Position numbers and translations under genes: made by a program. Shown one piece after another: positions 1 through 9,395 of a DNA stretch of 64,000 nt. Below the pieces are notes generated by a model, which was not told the origin of the DNA, made no database searches, and worked only from the letters and a program-made list of their open reading frames with translations. Each line of letters opens with the position of its first letter. The first letter of the stretch is position 1. Origin of the DNA: Holophagae bacterium (lineage in GTDB: Bacteria; Acidobacteriota; Holophagae; Acanthopleuribacterales; Acanthopleuribacteraceae); NCBI GenBank assembly GCA_030429565.1, contig JAUIFE010000002.1, forward strand, positions 186,001 to 250,000. The letters are read 5' to 3'.

Positions 1-1
1 C

Positions 2-25
2 GCCGTGATCGCCTTCTTTCAATAA
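2..25 (+). CDS. C-terminal tail of a gene entering from the left edge (partial)
   Basis: One frame stays open from the window edge and ends at TAA (23-25), encoding only A-V-I-A-F-F-Q. A hairpin terminator follows at once, which fits the end of a transcription unit. The product cannot be identified from seven residues. Confidence 0.3.
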   Translation, partial: AVIAFFQ

Positions 26-49
26 CCGTCGTCATCAACGCGCAAAGGT

Positions 50-69
50 GCGGCGGACTCGCCGCTTTT
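50..69 (+). terminator. Intrinsic terminator
   Basis: GCGGCG (50-55), loop GACT, CGCCGC (60-65) form a perfect 6-bp GC stem followed by TTTT. It lies between the partial upstream frame and the WbuC gene. The short T-run makes it moderate in strength. Confidence 0.55.
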
Positions 70-90
70 AAGCAGACAAGGACATCCTGA

Positions 91-636
91 ATGAGTGCTG
101 TTTTTTTTGTGGAAACCGATATTGCCGTCATTGAGCAACACCACTACACCATCCTAAAAAAACTGGCGATGGAGAGCCCGCTGCGACGGTCAAGGATTTG
201 TTTGCACGAGGATCGCACCGATCCACTCCACGAAATGATCATCGCTTTTTGCCAGGATTCCTATGTGGCGCCGCACCGTCACCACCAAAAAACGGAATCG
301 TTCCACTTGATAGAAGGGCAGGTGATGATTGTGACCTTCGACGACGCGGGCGCGCCGACCTATCGCATTACCCTAGGTGATCCCGCCTCCGGCAAGCCGC
401 CGATTTACCGGCTTAACCGCAAATTGTGGCACACGGTCATTCCCCTAACCGAGTTCGTGATTTTGCACGAAACCACCAACGGTCCGTTTGTCCGGCACGA
501 AACGGATTACGCCGCTTGGGGACCGGCCGACGGTGACTTACCCGCCATCGCCGCCTTTTTGGAACACGCCCAAACCGCGCCACTGGTCACACCGCGGCCA
601 CGGGTGAACAAGCCACCGCTGCAACGCAATGCCTAA
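91..636 (+). CDS. wbuC: WbuC family cupin fold metalloprotein
   Basis: A 181-residue single-domain cupin. The metal-binding core is seen around residues 70-80 (H-R-H-H-Q-K-T-E-S-F-H, then I-E-G-Q), with a later conserved histidine in L-W-H-T-V. This pattern is typical of WbuC proteins, which sit in O-antigen and capsule clusters; their exact reaction is not settled. The ATG at 91 has AAGGA eight bases upstream. A glycosyltransferase follows 210 bp downstream, so this is probably the end of a polysaccharide region continuing to the left. The family call rests on the motif and length; a substrate cannot be named. Confidence 0.8.
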   Translation: MSAVFFVETDIAVIEQHHYTILKKLAMESPLRRSRICLHEDRTDPLHEMIIAFCQDSYVAPHRHHQKTESFHLIEGQVMIVTFDDAGAPTYRITLGDPASGKPPIYRLNRKLWHTVIPLTEFVILHETTNGPFVRHETDYAAWGPADGDLPAIAAFLEHAQTAPLVTPRPRVNKPPLQRNA

Positions 637-846
637 AGCCTGCCGCCATCGCCCCCAAACAAGGTGACAAACCACTGGTTAAAATATGCTTATCGATTTC
701 ACTCCGCTCGCCAATGCGCCCAAGGTCTTTAGGCGAACCGACACAGTGGCGACATGGCACCGGCCCGACAAATCACTGGACCCCGACCGGCTTTGCCGTC
801 AAGATAAGGGCCAACCTTCCAACATCCGACGACTGAGGCGGCTTCC

Positions 847-2514
847 GTGAGCAACCATGCCGCGCCGACGCGCGCCGGTTTATGGCAGCGCTGGTTTAAA
901 TCGCTGAACAACCTGCAAAATCAGTACTTTTTCTACCGCATCAAAGACTTGGCCGAAACCGAGCCGCGACGGATTGCCTTCGCGCCACTCAATCGCACGG
1001 CACGAGCCTGCTACCAAACACTGCGCCAAGAACTGGCGGACTGCGACGCCAAAATTCACCTCTACGATGCCGAACCCGCGCGCTACCCGCATTTCAAAGG
1101 TCGCAACTACCGCGACTTTGATGAAAAGGACTACGGCGTCATCGTTCTTTTTGACAACAGCACCGATCCGGCAATCACCGCGCGTTTTACTCAAAAAGAA
1201 GGGTGCCGTATCGTTTACGCACCGCACCAGTTCATTCCGATGTCGTGGATCAACGACGGCGGCCAAACCTACGGCTTGCGAGGCTGGCTGCGCGATACGC
1301 TGCACGATCTAAAGCAGGAACCTTGGCCCGCACTGATACTCGTCGCCAAAGCCGCCTGCACCAACGCCGGTTACTGGTTCGGCAGCCTCTTGATGCGCCT
1401 GCTGCACCCGGTGATCCGGGTCCGTATTTTGAAATTGCGCTGCGACCGTATCGGCCATTTCGCGGCCAACACCGATGTCCACCTCGCCGCCTGCGCCGCC
1501 GACCCACATCGACGCACCTTGCGTCGCTATTACTACCCGGTCGGCGACCCAGTCGCCAACCACGCACTAAAAGCCTTGTGGGATAAACGCCTACCAATGT
1601 TGCGCTTTGGCGCTTTGGCAGCGGTCCTCAACCAGAACCGTGGCGATTTCGCGCGTTACTTCGGCGCCTTGGACACCGATCGCGACCCGCTCGGACACCT
1701 CAACGGACGCGGCCCTTTTGTGCAATTTACCCAAGACCACCATCGCGATGGTCAAACCTTATTGCGCAAGCTGGGCGTCCCCAAAGACGCGCGTTTTTTT
1801 GTCTTTCACGCGCGCGATGCACGTTATTTGAGGGCCGCTGATCCCAACACCGACTACAGCTACCACAACTACCGCGACGTCACTATCGACCACTTCAAGG
1901 CGGCCGTCACCATGCTGATGTCACGCGGTTATTACGCGGTTCGGGTCGGCTCGGCGGTGGCAGGATCGTTTCAACTGGACGACACGCGTTACATCGACTA
2001 CGCACAAAGCCCGCATCGCAGCCCTTTTGGCGACGTCTACCTGTGCGGCGAGGCGGCGTTTATGCTGGGCAGCGGTTCCGGCATCGACTACATCACGCGT
2101 TTGTTCCGGCGCCCGGTGGCCTGCACCAACATCGTTCCGCTGGGTTCGATGCGCGTCAAACCGCCGGGTCTGTTTATCCCCAAAAAAATCCACGGTCGCA
2201 ACGAGCAGCGGCTGTTGACCTATGACGAAATCGTCAACGGCCCGTCGACCCAGTTTTTCCGCTCGCAAGAATACGACGCAGCCGGGTTGACCTGCATCGA
2301 AAACACGGCACAGGAAATTTTAGAACTGGCCGACGAATTGGAACAACGGGCGGCAGGTACCTGGGTCGTGAACGAGGCGGACGAGGCCCTACAGGCGCAA
2401 TTCTGGCGTTTGTTTTCAAGCCCGCCGGAGAACCAAAACTTTTGCCGCATCGGCGCCGCCTTCCTGCGGCAGAACCCGGAATTGCTGGCGGATAACGCGG
2501 CGTCAATTCAATAA
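847..2514 (+). CDS. TIGR04372-type putative glycosyltransferase
   Basis: 555 residues from a GTG start (V-S-N-H). The middle has R-I-G-H-F-A-A-N-T, and the C-terminal half has F-H-A-R-D-A-R-Y-L, Y-H-N-Y-R-D, then G-Y-Y-A-V-R-V-G and G-S-G-S-G-I. This order is characteristic of the TIGR04372 family, putative sugar transferases of surface-glycan clusters with a GT-B-like C-terminal half. No signal peptide or membrane helix is evident, so it should act in the cytoplasm. Its stop overlaps the convergent mutS2 stop by 7 nt. Donor and acceptor are unknown. Confidence 0.75.
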   Translation: MSNHAAPTRAGLWQRWFKSLNNLQNQYFFYRIKDLAETEPRRIAFAPLNRTARACYQTLRQELADCDAKIHLYDAEPARYPHFKGRNYRDFDEKDYGVIVLFDNSTDPAITARFTQKEGCRIVYAPHQFIPMSWINDGGQTYGLRGWLRDTLHDLKQEPWPALILVAKAACTNAGYWFGSLLMRLLHPVIRVRILKLRCDRIGHFAANTDVHLAACAADPHRRTLRRYYYPVGDPVANHALKALWDKRLPMLRFGALAAVLNQNRGDFARYFGALDTDRDPLGHLNGRGPFVQFTQDHHRDGQTLLRKLGVPKDARFFVFHARDARYLRAADPNTDYSYHNYRDVTIDHFKAAVTMLMSRGYYAVRVGSAVAGSFQLDDTRYIDYAQSPHRSPFGDVYLCGEAAFMLGSGSGIDYITRLFRRPVACTNIVPLGSMRVKPPGLFIPKKIHGRNEQRLLTYDEIVNGPSTQFFRSQEYDAAGLTCIENTAQEILELADELEQRAAGTWVVNEADEALQAQFWRLFSSPPENQNFCRIGAAFLRQNPELLADNAASIQ

Positions 2515-4940
2515 TCGAAGCGCAGTTCGGTATAACCGTCGTTTTCCAAATCGACAACGACCTCAAACATGGTACGTGCCGGGTGTTTCTTGAGATGCTC
2601 GCGAATCGCGTTTTTCAGCGCACCGGTACCGTGACCGTGAATCAAACGCACCATCGGCATTTGTTTTTGTAGCGAGCGATCTATGACCAAATCCATTTCA
2701 ATCAAGGCATCGTCAACGCGAAAGCCGAGCAACTTCACTTCCATGGATAGCTGATGGTCGTCGGCGGGTTCCAGCAGATTGGTAACCCGCGGCGCCTCGG
2801 TCTTTGTTTCCTGCTTCATGTGCAACAAATCGCCCAAGGCCACCGTCATGATTTTGCCTTTACAGTTGAGGCGTACCTTCTTGCGGTCAATATTTTGAAT
2901 CACGCCTTCCATACGCCAGGTCTTCAGCCAGACCTTATCGCCAACCGCCCACTTATCGGGCGTCACGTCCGAGGTTTCCACCTGAACCGCCGGCAACTTT
3001 TGGGTCACCAAAGGTTCCATTAGTTCATTTTTGACGGATGAAAACTTGGCGAAGCCTTTACGAACCTGTTTGGCGCTCCCCACATCGGACAACATTTGGC
3101 GCAGCTTGCGTTCGGCTAGGTCAACGGCTTTGGCAACACGTTGGCGCTCTTTTTCGCGGTATTCATCCTGCATCTTCTTGAGTTTGCCGGCTTCGTCGCG
3201 CGATTCCTGAATGCGACGGTGCAAACGCAATTCGTCTTTGCGCGCCTTGCGTTTCTGTTTCTCGAGCTCGCGGTGTTGTTCTTGAAGTTGGCGGATGGCG
3301 GCCTGAACATCGACCTGATCTTCGTCGATCAAAGCTTTGGCCCGTTGCAAAACGCCTTCGGGCATACCGGCACCGGTGGCAATTTCAAGGGCGTGGGAGC
3401 GGCCAGGCACGCCTTGGGTAAAGCGATAGGTGGGTTTGAGTCGGCGCGGATCAAACACCATCGAGCCGTTTTCCATGGCCGGATGGGTCAGCGCCAAGGT
3501 ACACAAAATCTGCTGGTGGGTGGTCGCCAACATGTGTTCGCCGCGTTCCATAATTACTTCTAACATGGCTTGCGCCAGCGCGTTCCCTTCGTTGGGATCG
3601 GTACCGCTGCCAAGTTCGTCGAGCAGCACCAAACCAGTCCGACTCGGTCGCTCCAGGATTTGGCGCATGTTGACGAGGTGACTGGCATAGGTCGACAGGT
3701 TGTGGCTCAGCGATTGGTGATCGCCGATATCGGCAAAGATGATGTCGTAAAAGGGAATTTCACTGCCTTCGTCGAGTGGGACCGGCAAACCACTGTTGGC
3801 CATCCAGGCCAGCAAACCCGTGGATTTGAGGGTAACGGTTTTACCACCGGTATTGGCACCGGAAATAACCAACCCGCGCGTATCGGCGTCGAGTCGCAAG
3901 GTAAAAGCGATCATGTGGTTGTCATCGGGTTCCTCGAGTTCGAAAAACCGTTGGCGCGCTTTGGCGTAGTGCTCGTCGAGAAAAGGGTGACGGGCGTTGA
4001 GCAGAAACAAGTCGCGGGCGTGATTGGGCGTAATCGGGCGAGCGTTAAAAGCTTTGCCGGCAAGAGTCAACGCTTGGAACATGTCCATGAGCGCCAACAG
4101 CGGACAAATCGCACTGCCGAGCTGAGGCACGTCCAAAATTTCACGAGAGATTTCGACGCGAATGCGCCACAACTCTTCTTCAATTTCGGCGGCAATTTGG
4201 GCCAGGGAATTTTGCAAGGTGACAGTGGCTTCGGGTTCGATAAAAACAGTGCGTCCGGAAGCACTGTAATCTTGCAAAATGCCGCGAACCTTACCGCGAA
4301 AATCCAGTTTAACGGCGAGCACTTGGCGGTGGTTGCGCTCAAAAATAATCGGTTCACTGAGCATGTCGCCGAACCGCTGTAGCGACTGCTGCAAAACGGA
4401 TTGAAGTTGACCGTCAGTGGTACGGAAATCGCGGATGAGCTTCTTGTAAAGCGGCGAAATGTCCTCGCGCCAATCGCCGTCCTTGTCGAACAGCGAACCC
4501 AAGCGGCGTTTCAATCGTTTCAGCTCGAGGTTGAGGCCGGCGGCGTCTTCCTCGACGGCGTTAAGGGCGTGCAGCGCAAAGGCCATTTGCTCGTCGTCGC
4601 TGAGATCGAGAAAAAACTGAAGAATGCGCGCCAGTTGACGCAGTTCCTCGCCGTCAAACGGCTGCACGTCGGCCTTGCGCGCAAAAAAAGCGCGGTCGGG
4701 AATGGTCGGGAAACGCAGCGGATCACGCACCCCCAAGAGACGAAACCACTGATCGAGCTGAACATAAAAAGCGGCCTGTTCCACGGCGGACATCAGATCC
4801 AGGGCGAGCAGCCGCTCGCGACCGACACGCGTCTGCGCGAATTGGCCGTAAAACGCCAAAACCGTTTCAAATTCGAGAGCGTCGCGGGTCTGGCGGCGCA
4901 AATCGGGGGCATTGTTTTGGCGGGATCGGGAAGAACTCAT
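2508..4940 (-). CDS. mutS2: MutS2 family ATPase/endonuclease with Smr domain
   Basis: 810 residues, the usual MutS2 length. The ATPase core has Walker A G-A-N-T-G-G-K-T near residue 360 and the Walker B/signature D-E-L-G-S-G-T-D-P-N-E-G near 442. A charged coiled-coil arm covers about 530-620. The C-terminal Smr domain carries H-G-H-G-T-G near 765. MutS2 proteins act on branched DNA and, in some bacteria, on collided ribosomes; they are not part of mismatch repair. The gene is convergent with the glycosyltransferase and overlaps its stop by 7 nt. ATG start; the SD is weak. Confidence 0.95.
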   Translation of the reverse strand: MSSSRSRQNNAPDLRRQTRDALEFETVLAFYGQFAQTRVGRERLLALDLMSAVEQAAFYVQLDQWFRLLGVRDPLRFPTIPDRAFFARKADVQPFDGEELRQLARILQFFLDLSDDEQMAFALHALNAVEEDAAGLNLELKRLKRRLGSLFDKDGDWREDISPLYKKLIRDFRTTDGQLQSVLQQSLQRFGDMLSEPIIFERNHRQVLAVKLDFRGKVRGILQDYSASGRTVFIEPEATVTLQNSLAQIAAEIEEELWRIRVEISREILDVPQLGSAICPLLALMDMFQALTLAGKAFNARPITPNHARDLFLLNARHPFLDEHYAKARQRFFELEEPDDNHMIAFTLRLDADTRGLVISGANTGGKTVTLKSTGLLAWMANSGLPVPLDEGSEIPFYDIIFADIGDHQSLSHNLSTYASHLVNMRQILERPSRTGLVLLDELGSGTDPNEGNALAQAMLEVIMERGEHMLATTHQQILCTLALTHPAMENGSMVFDPRRLKPTYRFTQGVPGRSHALEIATGAGMPEGVLQRAKALIDEDQVDVQAAIRQLQEQHRELEKQKRKARKDELRLHRRIQESRDEAGKLKKMQDEYREKERQRVAKAVDLAERKLRQMLSDVGSAKQVRKGFAKFSSVKNELMEPLVTQKLPAVQVETSDVTPDKWAVGDKVWLKTWRMEGVIQNIDRKKVRLNCKGKIMTVALGDLLHMKQETKTEAPRVTNLLEPADDHQLSMEVKLLGFRVDDALIEMDLVIDRSLQKQMPMVRLIHGHGTGALKNAIREHLKKHPARTMFEVVVDLENDGYTELRFDY

Positions 4941-5418
4941 GGCAGACTCGCTTCAAGGAATAAGGTAAGGCAAGGGTGACAACCGTGGGAATCCGGCCGT
5001 CACAAACGCCGGGGTTGCGTTTGCAAATCGGAGGCCAACCGCGAGCATAAAGACCGCTGGCGAGCCGCCTCGGCTCGTGTTAGGCTAGCGGCAACTATTT
5101 CGGATCTCCGGCCCCCCAAGCGACCACGGCATTTTACGCCAAATCAAGCGGCGCTGCATGGGGGAATCCTAGCAGCGGGAAAACGGATCGCAACGCGCCG
5201 ATGTCGGCGCCGTGAATCCGGCTTTTACTATCTCACCCGATAGTCTTATAGAAAATTATCGCAACTGCTCGACCCCGGACACCGATCGTACCGATGTTTC
5301 TTTTCCCCTTCGGCGACCTGCGCAACGACGTACGGTCACCGACACCCGATTCGCCGGATCGCTCTTGGCAGCGGCCCCGCGCGAAGCCCGGCCGATCCTT
5401 TTTCAGGAGCCCAGGAGC
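4941..5418. other. Divergent intergenic region mutS2 / OPT transporter
   Basis: This stretch separates divergent mutS2 and the transporter and must hold both promoters, but no convincing -35/-10 pair was found. The transporter frame stays open upstream to 5212, but its SD and family alignment put the start at 5419. The only clear structure is the nested hairpin at 5054-5091, listed separately. Confidence 0.5.
5054..5091. other. Nested inverted repeat (possible RNA hairpin)
   Basis: The outer arms CCGCTGGC and GCTAGCGG pair over 8 positions with one G-T pair. They enclose an inner perfect hairpin CGAGCCG-CCT-CGGCTCG (5061-5077). No T-run follows on either strand, so it does not look like an intrinsic terminator. 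It could be a leader structure for mutS2 or the transporter. Confidence 0.4.
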
Positions 5419-7371
5419 ATGTCCCAACCCAAAGCGAAGTTATCTTCGACCGCCTACCAAGTTAAAGAGGGCGAGACCTTCACCCCGTTTACCGCCGGCC
5501 AAACCCACACGGAAATGACCATCAAAGCCGTCATTTCCGGCATGATTCTCGGCATTGTGTTTGGTTCAGCCAACGTTTACCTCGGCCTCAAGGCCGGTTT
5601 GACCATTAGTACCTCGATTCCCGTCGCCGTGTTAACCGTCACCGTGTTTAACCTGCTCGGTCGCGGCGGCATCAAGCACAACATCCTCGAATCAAATATG
5701 TCGCAAACGATTGGTTCGGCCAGTTCGTCGGTGGCTTCCGGCGTGCTGTTCACCTTGCCCGCGCTGTTCATTTGGGGCATGAAACCGGAACTGCTGCAAA
5801 TGACGCTGCTGGCGATGGCCGGCGGTTTGATGGGCATTCTGGCCATGATTCCCCTGCGCCGCTTCCTGATTAAAAAGGAACACGGCAACCTACCTTACCC
5901 GGAAGGCATGGCCTGCGCCGAGGTTTTGGTCGCCGGCGAAAACGGCGGCAAACAAGCCTCGGGTGTGTTTTGGGGAATCGGCGTCGGCATTCTGTTTAAA
6001 GTGCTTACCGCCGGCGCCAAGCTGATTCCCGAAGCGCTTAAGATGCCGTTGGGCTTCAAAGCGTCGTTTGCGATTAAAGCCTCACCGGCGCTGATGGGCG
6101 TCGGTTACATCCTCGGCTTGCGCATTGCCACAATTATGGTGGCCGGCTCGGCCTTGGCCGCTTTTGTGATCACACCGATCATTTTCCTGTGGGGCCGTGG
6201 TTTTGACGCGCCTTTTTACCCCGAAACCACCAAGCTGATCGCCGACATGTCCTCCCACGATATTTGGAACCGCTACATTCGTTATATCGGCGCGGGTGCG
6301 GTCGCCACCGGCGGCATCATCACCCTGATCCAATCGATTCCCGCCATGATCGAATCCTTCCGCATTGGTTTACAACAACTGAAACAGGGCCGCCAAGCGA
6401 CCGAAACCGAACGCACCGACCACGACCTTTCCTTTAAAGTGGTGGGTCTCTTCTTACTGGCGATCCTCGCCGTGTTGACGTTCACCCCCGGCGTGTTGGG
6501 TTTTATCGACGAAGTGTGGGTACGGGGTTTGTCCTCGATCCTAATCGCGATTTTTGCCTTTTTCTTCGTCACCGTCAGCTCGCGCATTGTCGGTTTGGTA
6601 GGTGTCACCTCCAACCCCACCTCGGGCATGACCATCGCCACCTTAATCGGCACCAGCCTGATCTTTTACTTCCTCGACATCGGCGGCATGGAAGGCAAGG
6701 CCACGGCTTTGATGGTCGGCACGGTCGTCTGTATCGCCGCGTCCATTTCCGGCGACACCTCGCAGGATCTCAAAACCGGCTTTGTATTGGGCGCCACACC
6801 GCGTTTGCAGCAAATTGGTGAACTGGTCGGCGTCATCACCTCAGCCGGCTTCGTTTGTTTCGTGTTAATCCTGCTCGACGAAACCTATACACTCGGTAGC
6901 GCCGAGCTGCCCGCCCCGCAGGCGGCGTTGATGAAACTCGTCATCGACGGCGTCATTGACCAAAAACTGCCGTGGAACTTGGTCTTCATCGGTGCCGGTT
7001 TGGCCGTTGCCGTCTGGGCGATGCGTTTGCCGCCGCTGCCGTTTGCGGTTGGTGTGTACTTACCGCTGAGCACCATGGCGGCGGTTTTCGCTGGTGGTTT
7101 AGTTCGCCACCTGGTTTGCCGAAAACAGAAAGAAGAGGAAAGCGAGCGTCGCCGCGAGCAGGGCACCTTGTTTGCCTCGGGTCTGGTCGGCGGTGAAGGT
7201 CTAACCGGCGTCTTACTTGCCGGGTACATCGTGATGTCGCAGTCTGGCAACCTCAAGAGCATGGGCTTCGGCCTGGATTACGGACCGGTTCTCGCCGGTG
7301 TGATCACGGCGGTGGGCATCCTCGCGCTTGCCGGCTGTTTGTGGTGGCAGGCAAGCCGTCGCCTCGACTAA
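5419..7371 (+). CDS. OPT family oligopeptide transporter
   Basis: 650 residues with many hydrophobic segments. The N-terminal [12 protein letters not shown] and the later [11 protein letters not shown] are hallmark sequences of prokaryotic OPT transporters, inner-membrane proteins importing small peptides or metal chelates. The frame is open further upstream, but ATG 5419 has CAGGAG nine bases before it and gives the usual family start. The nonulosonate gene neuC follows 58 bp downstream, with a hairpin between. The substrate cannot be deduced. Confidence 0.9.
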   Translation: MSQPKAKLSSTAYQVKEGETFTPFTAGQTHTEMTIKAVISGMILGIVFGSANVYLGLKAGLTISTSIPVAVLTVTVFNLLGRGGIKHNILESNMSQTIGSASSSVASGVLFTLPALFIWGMKPELLQMTLLAMAGGLMGILAMIPLRRFLIKKEHGNLPYPEGMACAEVLVAGENGGKQASGVFWGIGVGILFKVLTAGAKLIPEALKMPLGFKASFAIKASPALMGVGYILGLRIATIMVAGSALAAFVITPIIFLWGRGFDAPFYPETTKLIADMSSHDIWNRYIRYIGAGAVATGGIITLIQSIPAMIESFRIGLQQLKQGRQATETERTDHDLSFKVVGLFLLAILAVLTFTPGVLGFIDEVWVRGLSSILIAIFAFFFVTVSSRIVGLVGVTSNPTSGMTIATLIGTSLIFYFLDIGGMEGKATALMVGTVVCIAASISGDTSQDLKTGFVLGATPRLQQIGELVGVITSAGFVCFVLILLDETYTLGSAELPAPQAALMKLVIDGVIDQKLPWNLVFIGAGLAVAVWAMRLPPLPFAVGVYLPLSTMAAVFAGGLVRHLVCRKQKEEESERRREQGTLFASGLVGGEGLTGVLLAGYIVMSQSGNLKSMGFGLDYGPVLAGVITAVGILALAGCLWWQASRRLD

Positions 7372-7379
7372 CCAACCGA

Positions 7380-7404
7380 GCCGGGATCGCCGCGCGGTCC
7401 CGGC
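7380..7404 (+). other. GC hairpin between OPT gene and neuC
   Basis: GCCGGGATC (7380-7388) pairs with GGTCCCGGC (7396-7404) across a 7-base loop. No T-run follows, so termination would be weak or factor-dependent. It may separate expression of the transporter from neuC. Confidence 0.35.
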
Positions 7405-7429
7405 CGCAACCCAGGGGGAACAAGTTCGC

Positions 7430-8560
7430 ATGGCCAAACGGATTTGTTTTGTAACAGGTACACGCGCCGATTTCGGCAAACTCAAACCCTTGATGGCGCA
7501 GGTCGAACAAGCGGCCGATTTTGAGTGTTTTATCTTCGCGACCGGCATGCACGCCCTACGCCGCTACGGCAACACCGTCAACGAAATCAAAAAAGCCGGT
7601 TTCGCCAACATCTTCCTTCACATCAACCAGTTCGCCGACGGCGGATCGGCAATGGACACGGTGCTGGCCAACACGATCCAAGGTTTTTCCCATTACTTGC
7701 GCGAATTCCCGGCCGACCTGATTGTGATTCACGGCGACCGTATCGAAGCCATCGCCTGCGCCTTGGTTGGCGCGCTCAACAACGTGCTGGTCGCCCACAT
7801 TGAAGGCGGCGAGCGCTCCGGTACCATCGACGATTCGATTCGCCACGCCGTCAGCAAAATGGCCCACCTGCATTTCGTCGCCAACGAGGAAGCCAAACAA
7901 CGGCTGCGCCAATTGGGCGAACGCGATGAGGCGATTTACGTGATTGGCTCACCCGATATCGACGTCATGCTGTCGGACAGCCTGCCGACTCTGGCCCAAG
8001 CCAAGCAACGCTACGACGTCCCCTTCGACGAATACTTCATTTTGATGTATCACCCCGTCACCACCGAGCTGGATCACTTGGCTGCCAACATCGCGGCCGT
8101 CCTGCAAGCGGTGCAACGTTCGCAACAAAATTTTATCGTCATATATCCCAACAACGACGCCGGCTCCGAGCTGATTTTCAAAGCGATTGATGCGCTTAAA
8201 GGGGAACCGAACCTCAAATGCTTCAGCTCGTTGCGCTTCGAGTACTTTTTGACCTTCCTCAAACATGCCAAAGCGATTGTCGGCAACTCAAGCGCGGGCA
8301 TTCGTGAGGCGCCGGTTTACGGCGTGCCGACGATTAACATCGGCAGCCGCCAGCACTGCCGCGCCGGCGGGCCCTCGATTATCAACGTGCCGGAGGATTG
8401 CGACAAGGTGTTGCATTGGCTGGAAAACTGCCCGGCACCCCGCCCGTCTAGTTTTTACTTCGGTAAAGGGAACAGCGCCGAGCTCTTCATGATCGCCGTC
8501 AAAAACGAAAAACTGTGGCAGACACCCCAGCAAAAAAGTTTTCAAGATCTGCCGCGATAA
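7430..8560 (+). CDS. neuC: UDP-N-acetylglucosamine 2-epimerase (hydrolysing), NeuC/LegG-like
   Basis: 376 residues starting M-A-K-R-I-C-F-V-T-G-T-R-A-D-F-G-K, the N-terminal signature of hydrolysing UDP-HexNAc 2-epimerases. H-G-D-R-I-E-A follows near residue 100, H-I-E-G-G-E-R-S-G-T near 123, and G-N-S-S-A-G-I-R-E-A near 285. These enzymes release ManNAc (or its 2,4-diacetamido relative) from the UDP-sugar, the first committed step to sialic- or legionaminic-type acids. ATG 7430 has AGGGGGA about ten bases upstream; the frame itself is open earlier, inside the transporter gene. A NeuB synthase lies at 9396-10433. Sequence alone does not separate NeuC from LegG. Confidence 0.85.
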   Translation: MAKRICFVTGTRADFGKLKPLMAQVEQAADFECFIFATGMHALRRYGNTVNEIKKAGFANIFLHINQFADGGSAMDTVLANTIQGFSHYLREFPADLIVIHGDRIEAIACALVGALNNVLVAHIEGGERSGTIDDSIRHAVSKMAHLHFVANEEAKQRLRQLGERDEAIYVIGSPDIDVMLSDSLPTLAQAKQRYDVPFDEYFILMYHPVTTELDHLAANIAAVLQAVQRSQQNFIVIYPNNDAGSELIFKAIDALKGEPNLKCFSSLRFEYFLTFLKHAKAIVGNSSAGIREAPVYGVPTINIGSRQHCRAGGPSIINVPEDCDKVLHWLENCPAPRPSSFYFGKGNSAELFMIAVKNEKLWQTPQQKSFQDLPR

Positions 8561-8593
8561 CACGCAATTGACGCCACGATGATCCCGCAGGGC

Positions 8594-8611
8594 GCCTTGC
8601 TTTAGCAAGGC
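8594..8611 (+). other. Hairpin downstream of neuC
   Basis: GCCTTGC, loop TTTA, GCAAGGC: a perfect 7-bp stem 33 bp after the neuC stop. It has no T-run, so it may protect the 3' end or act as a weak terminator. Confidence 0.35.
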
Positions 8612-8750
8612 CGGCCGAGGTGCACCACGGCTCATACATACGTCTTATCGCCCCTGGCCAACACAGAGTCACGCCACTACGAACACTCACACCACGCCAA
8701 ACTACCCCTTCTTAGACTTCTGCAAGACTATTTTTTAACATCATTTAAAC

Positions 8751-8779
8751 TCGACAAGAACATCAAAAAGACGCATAAT
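8751..8779 (+). promoter_or_regulatory. Sigma-70-type promoter of the secreted-protein gene
   Basis: TCGACA (-35), a 17-bp spacer and CATAAT (-10, 8774-8779) in a locally AT-rich stretch. Transcription should begin near 8786, giving a leader of about 45 nt before the TTG start at 8831. Confidence 0.6.
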
Positions 8780-8830
8780 CCAAAGAGCTGAAGTTTTACG
8801 GCTAACGAACTTTAGAGCGCAGGTGTATTT

Positions 8831-9265
8831 TTGAGAACTTTAAAAGTTTCTACTTTATTCTTTCTAATCAGCAGTGCCTTTTCCGCATTCGCCGGCAATG
8901 GCAAAGCCATCGTCCCCATGTGGTACAGTAACCTCTACCAGTCATCCATTTTTTTCATTTCCAATTTTTCAGATAACGATGTCGACGTAACCGTCACTTT
9001 CTACAAAAAAGACGGCACTGTCGCTACTTCCACCATTAGCTATAACAACTGGATCAACACCAATACGTCGATCGGCGCCGACAATACCGCCTCTATCGGC
9101 ATCACCTCCAGCACCGAGGAATTTGGTTACGCCGTCATCGAGTGGACCAACCGCGGCACCGACGACGACACCGTTGCATTGGTCGCCCACGGCTTCTGGG
9201 GCAAAGTCCTGTCAACCAAAGAAGGTTCTTACGCGATCCCCATTAACAACGGCGCGCCATTCTAA
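8831..9265 (+). CDS. Secreted small beta-rich protein, unknown function
   Basis: 144 residues from a TTG start with AGGTG about seven bases upstream. The N-terminus (M-R-T-L-K-V then a hydrophobic core ending A-F-A-G) is a clear signal peptide with cleavage near residue 22 and no lipobox. The mature part is rich in Ser, Thr, Asn and aromatic residues in alternating patterns, suggesting a beta-sandwich. No family was recognised. It is a single-gene unit: good promoter upstream, strong terminator downstream. It sits inside the glycan locus but is more AT-rich at its 5' end than its neighbours. A periplasmic or surface location is likely. Confidence 0.7.
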   Translation: MRTLKVSTLFFLISSAFSAFAGNGKAIVPMWYSNLYQSSIFFISNFSDNDVDVTVTFYKKDGTVATSTISYNNWINTNTSIGADNTASIGITSSTEEFGYAVIEWTNRGTDDDTVALVAHGFWGKVLSTKEGSYAIPINNGAPF

Positions 9266-9314
9266 ATCGCGCCAAGCAAGCCTATTTAGAGAATACCCAC
9301 CAGCTTAAAAAAGG

Positions 9315-9341
9315 AAGCCGTGCCTCGCGCACGGCTTTTTT
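9315..9341 (+). terminator. Strong intrinsic terminator
   Basis: AAGCCGTGC and GCACGGCTT (9 bp) close a 5-base loop and run into a T-tract. It ends transcription of the secreted-protein gene at 9265. Confidence 0.85.
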
Positions 9342-9395
9342 ATGGTTCGCGAAATAGCAAATATCGTCCGGTAAAGTGCTCGGCCCATCAACAAC

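Noticed and set aside
3570..4382. Long open frame on the plus strand inside mutS2
   Set aside because: It is opposite a full-length, well-conserved gene, has no SD, and its translation has no family features; a shadow of codon bias.
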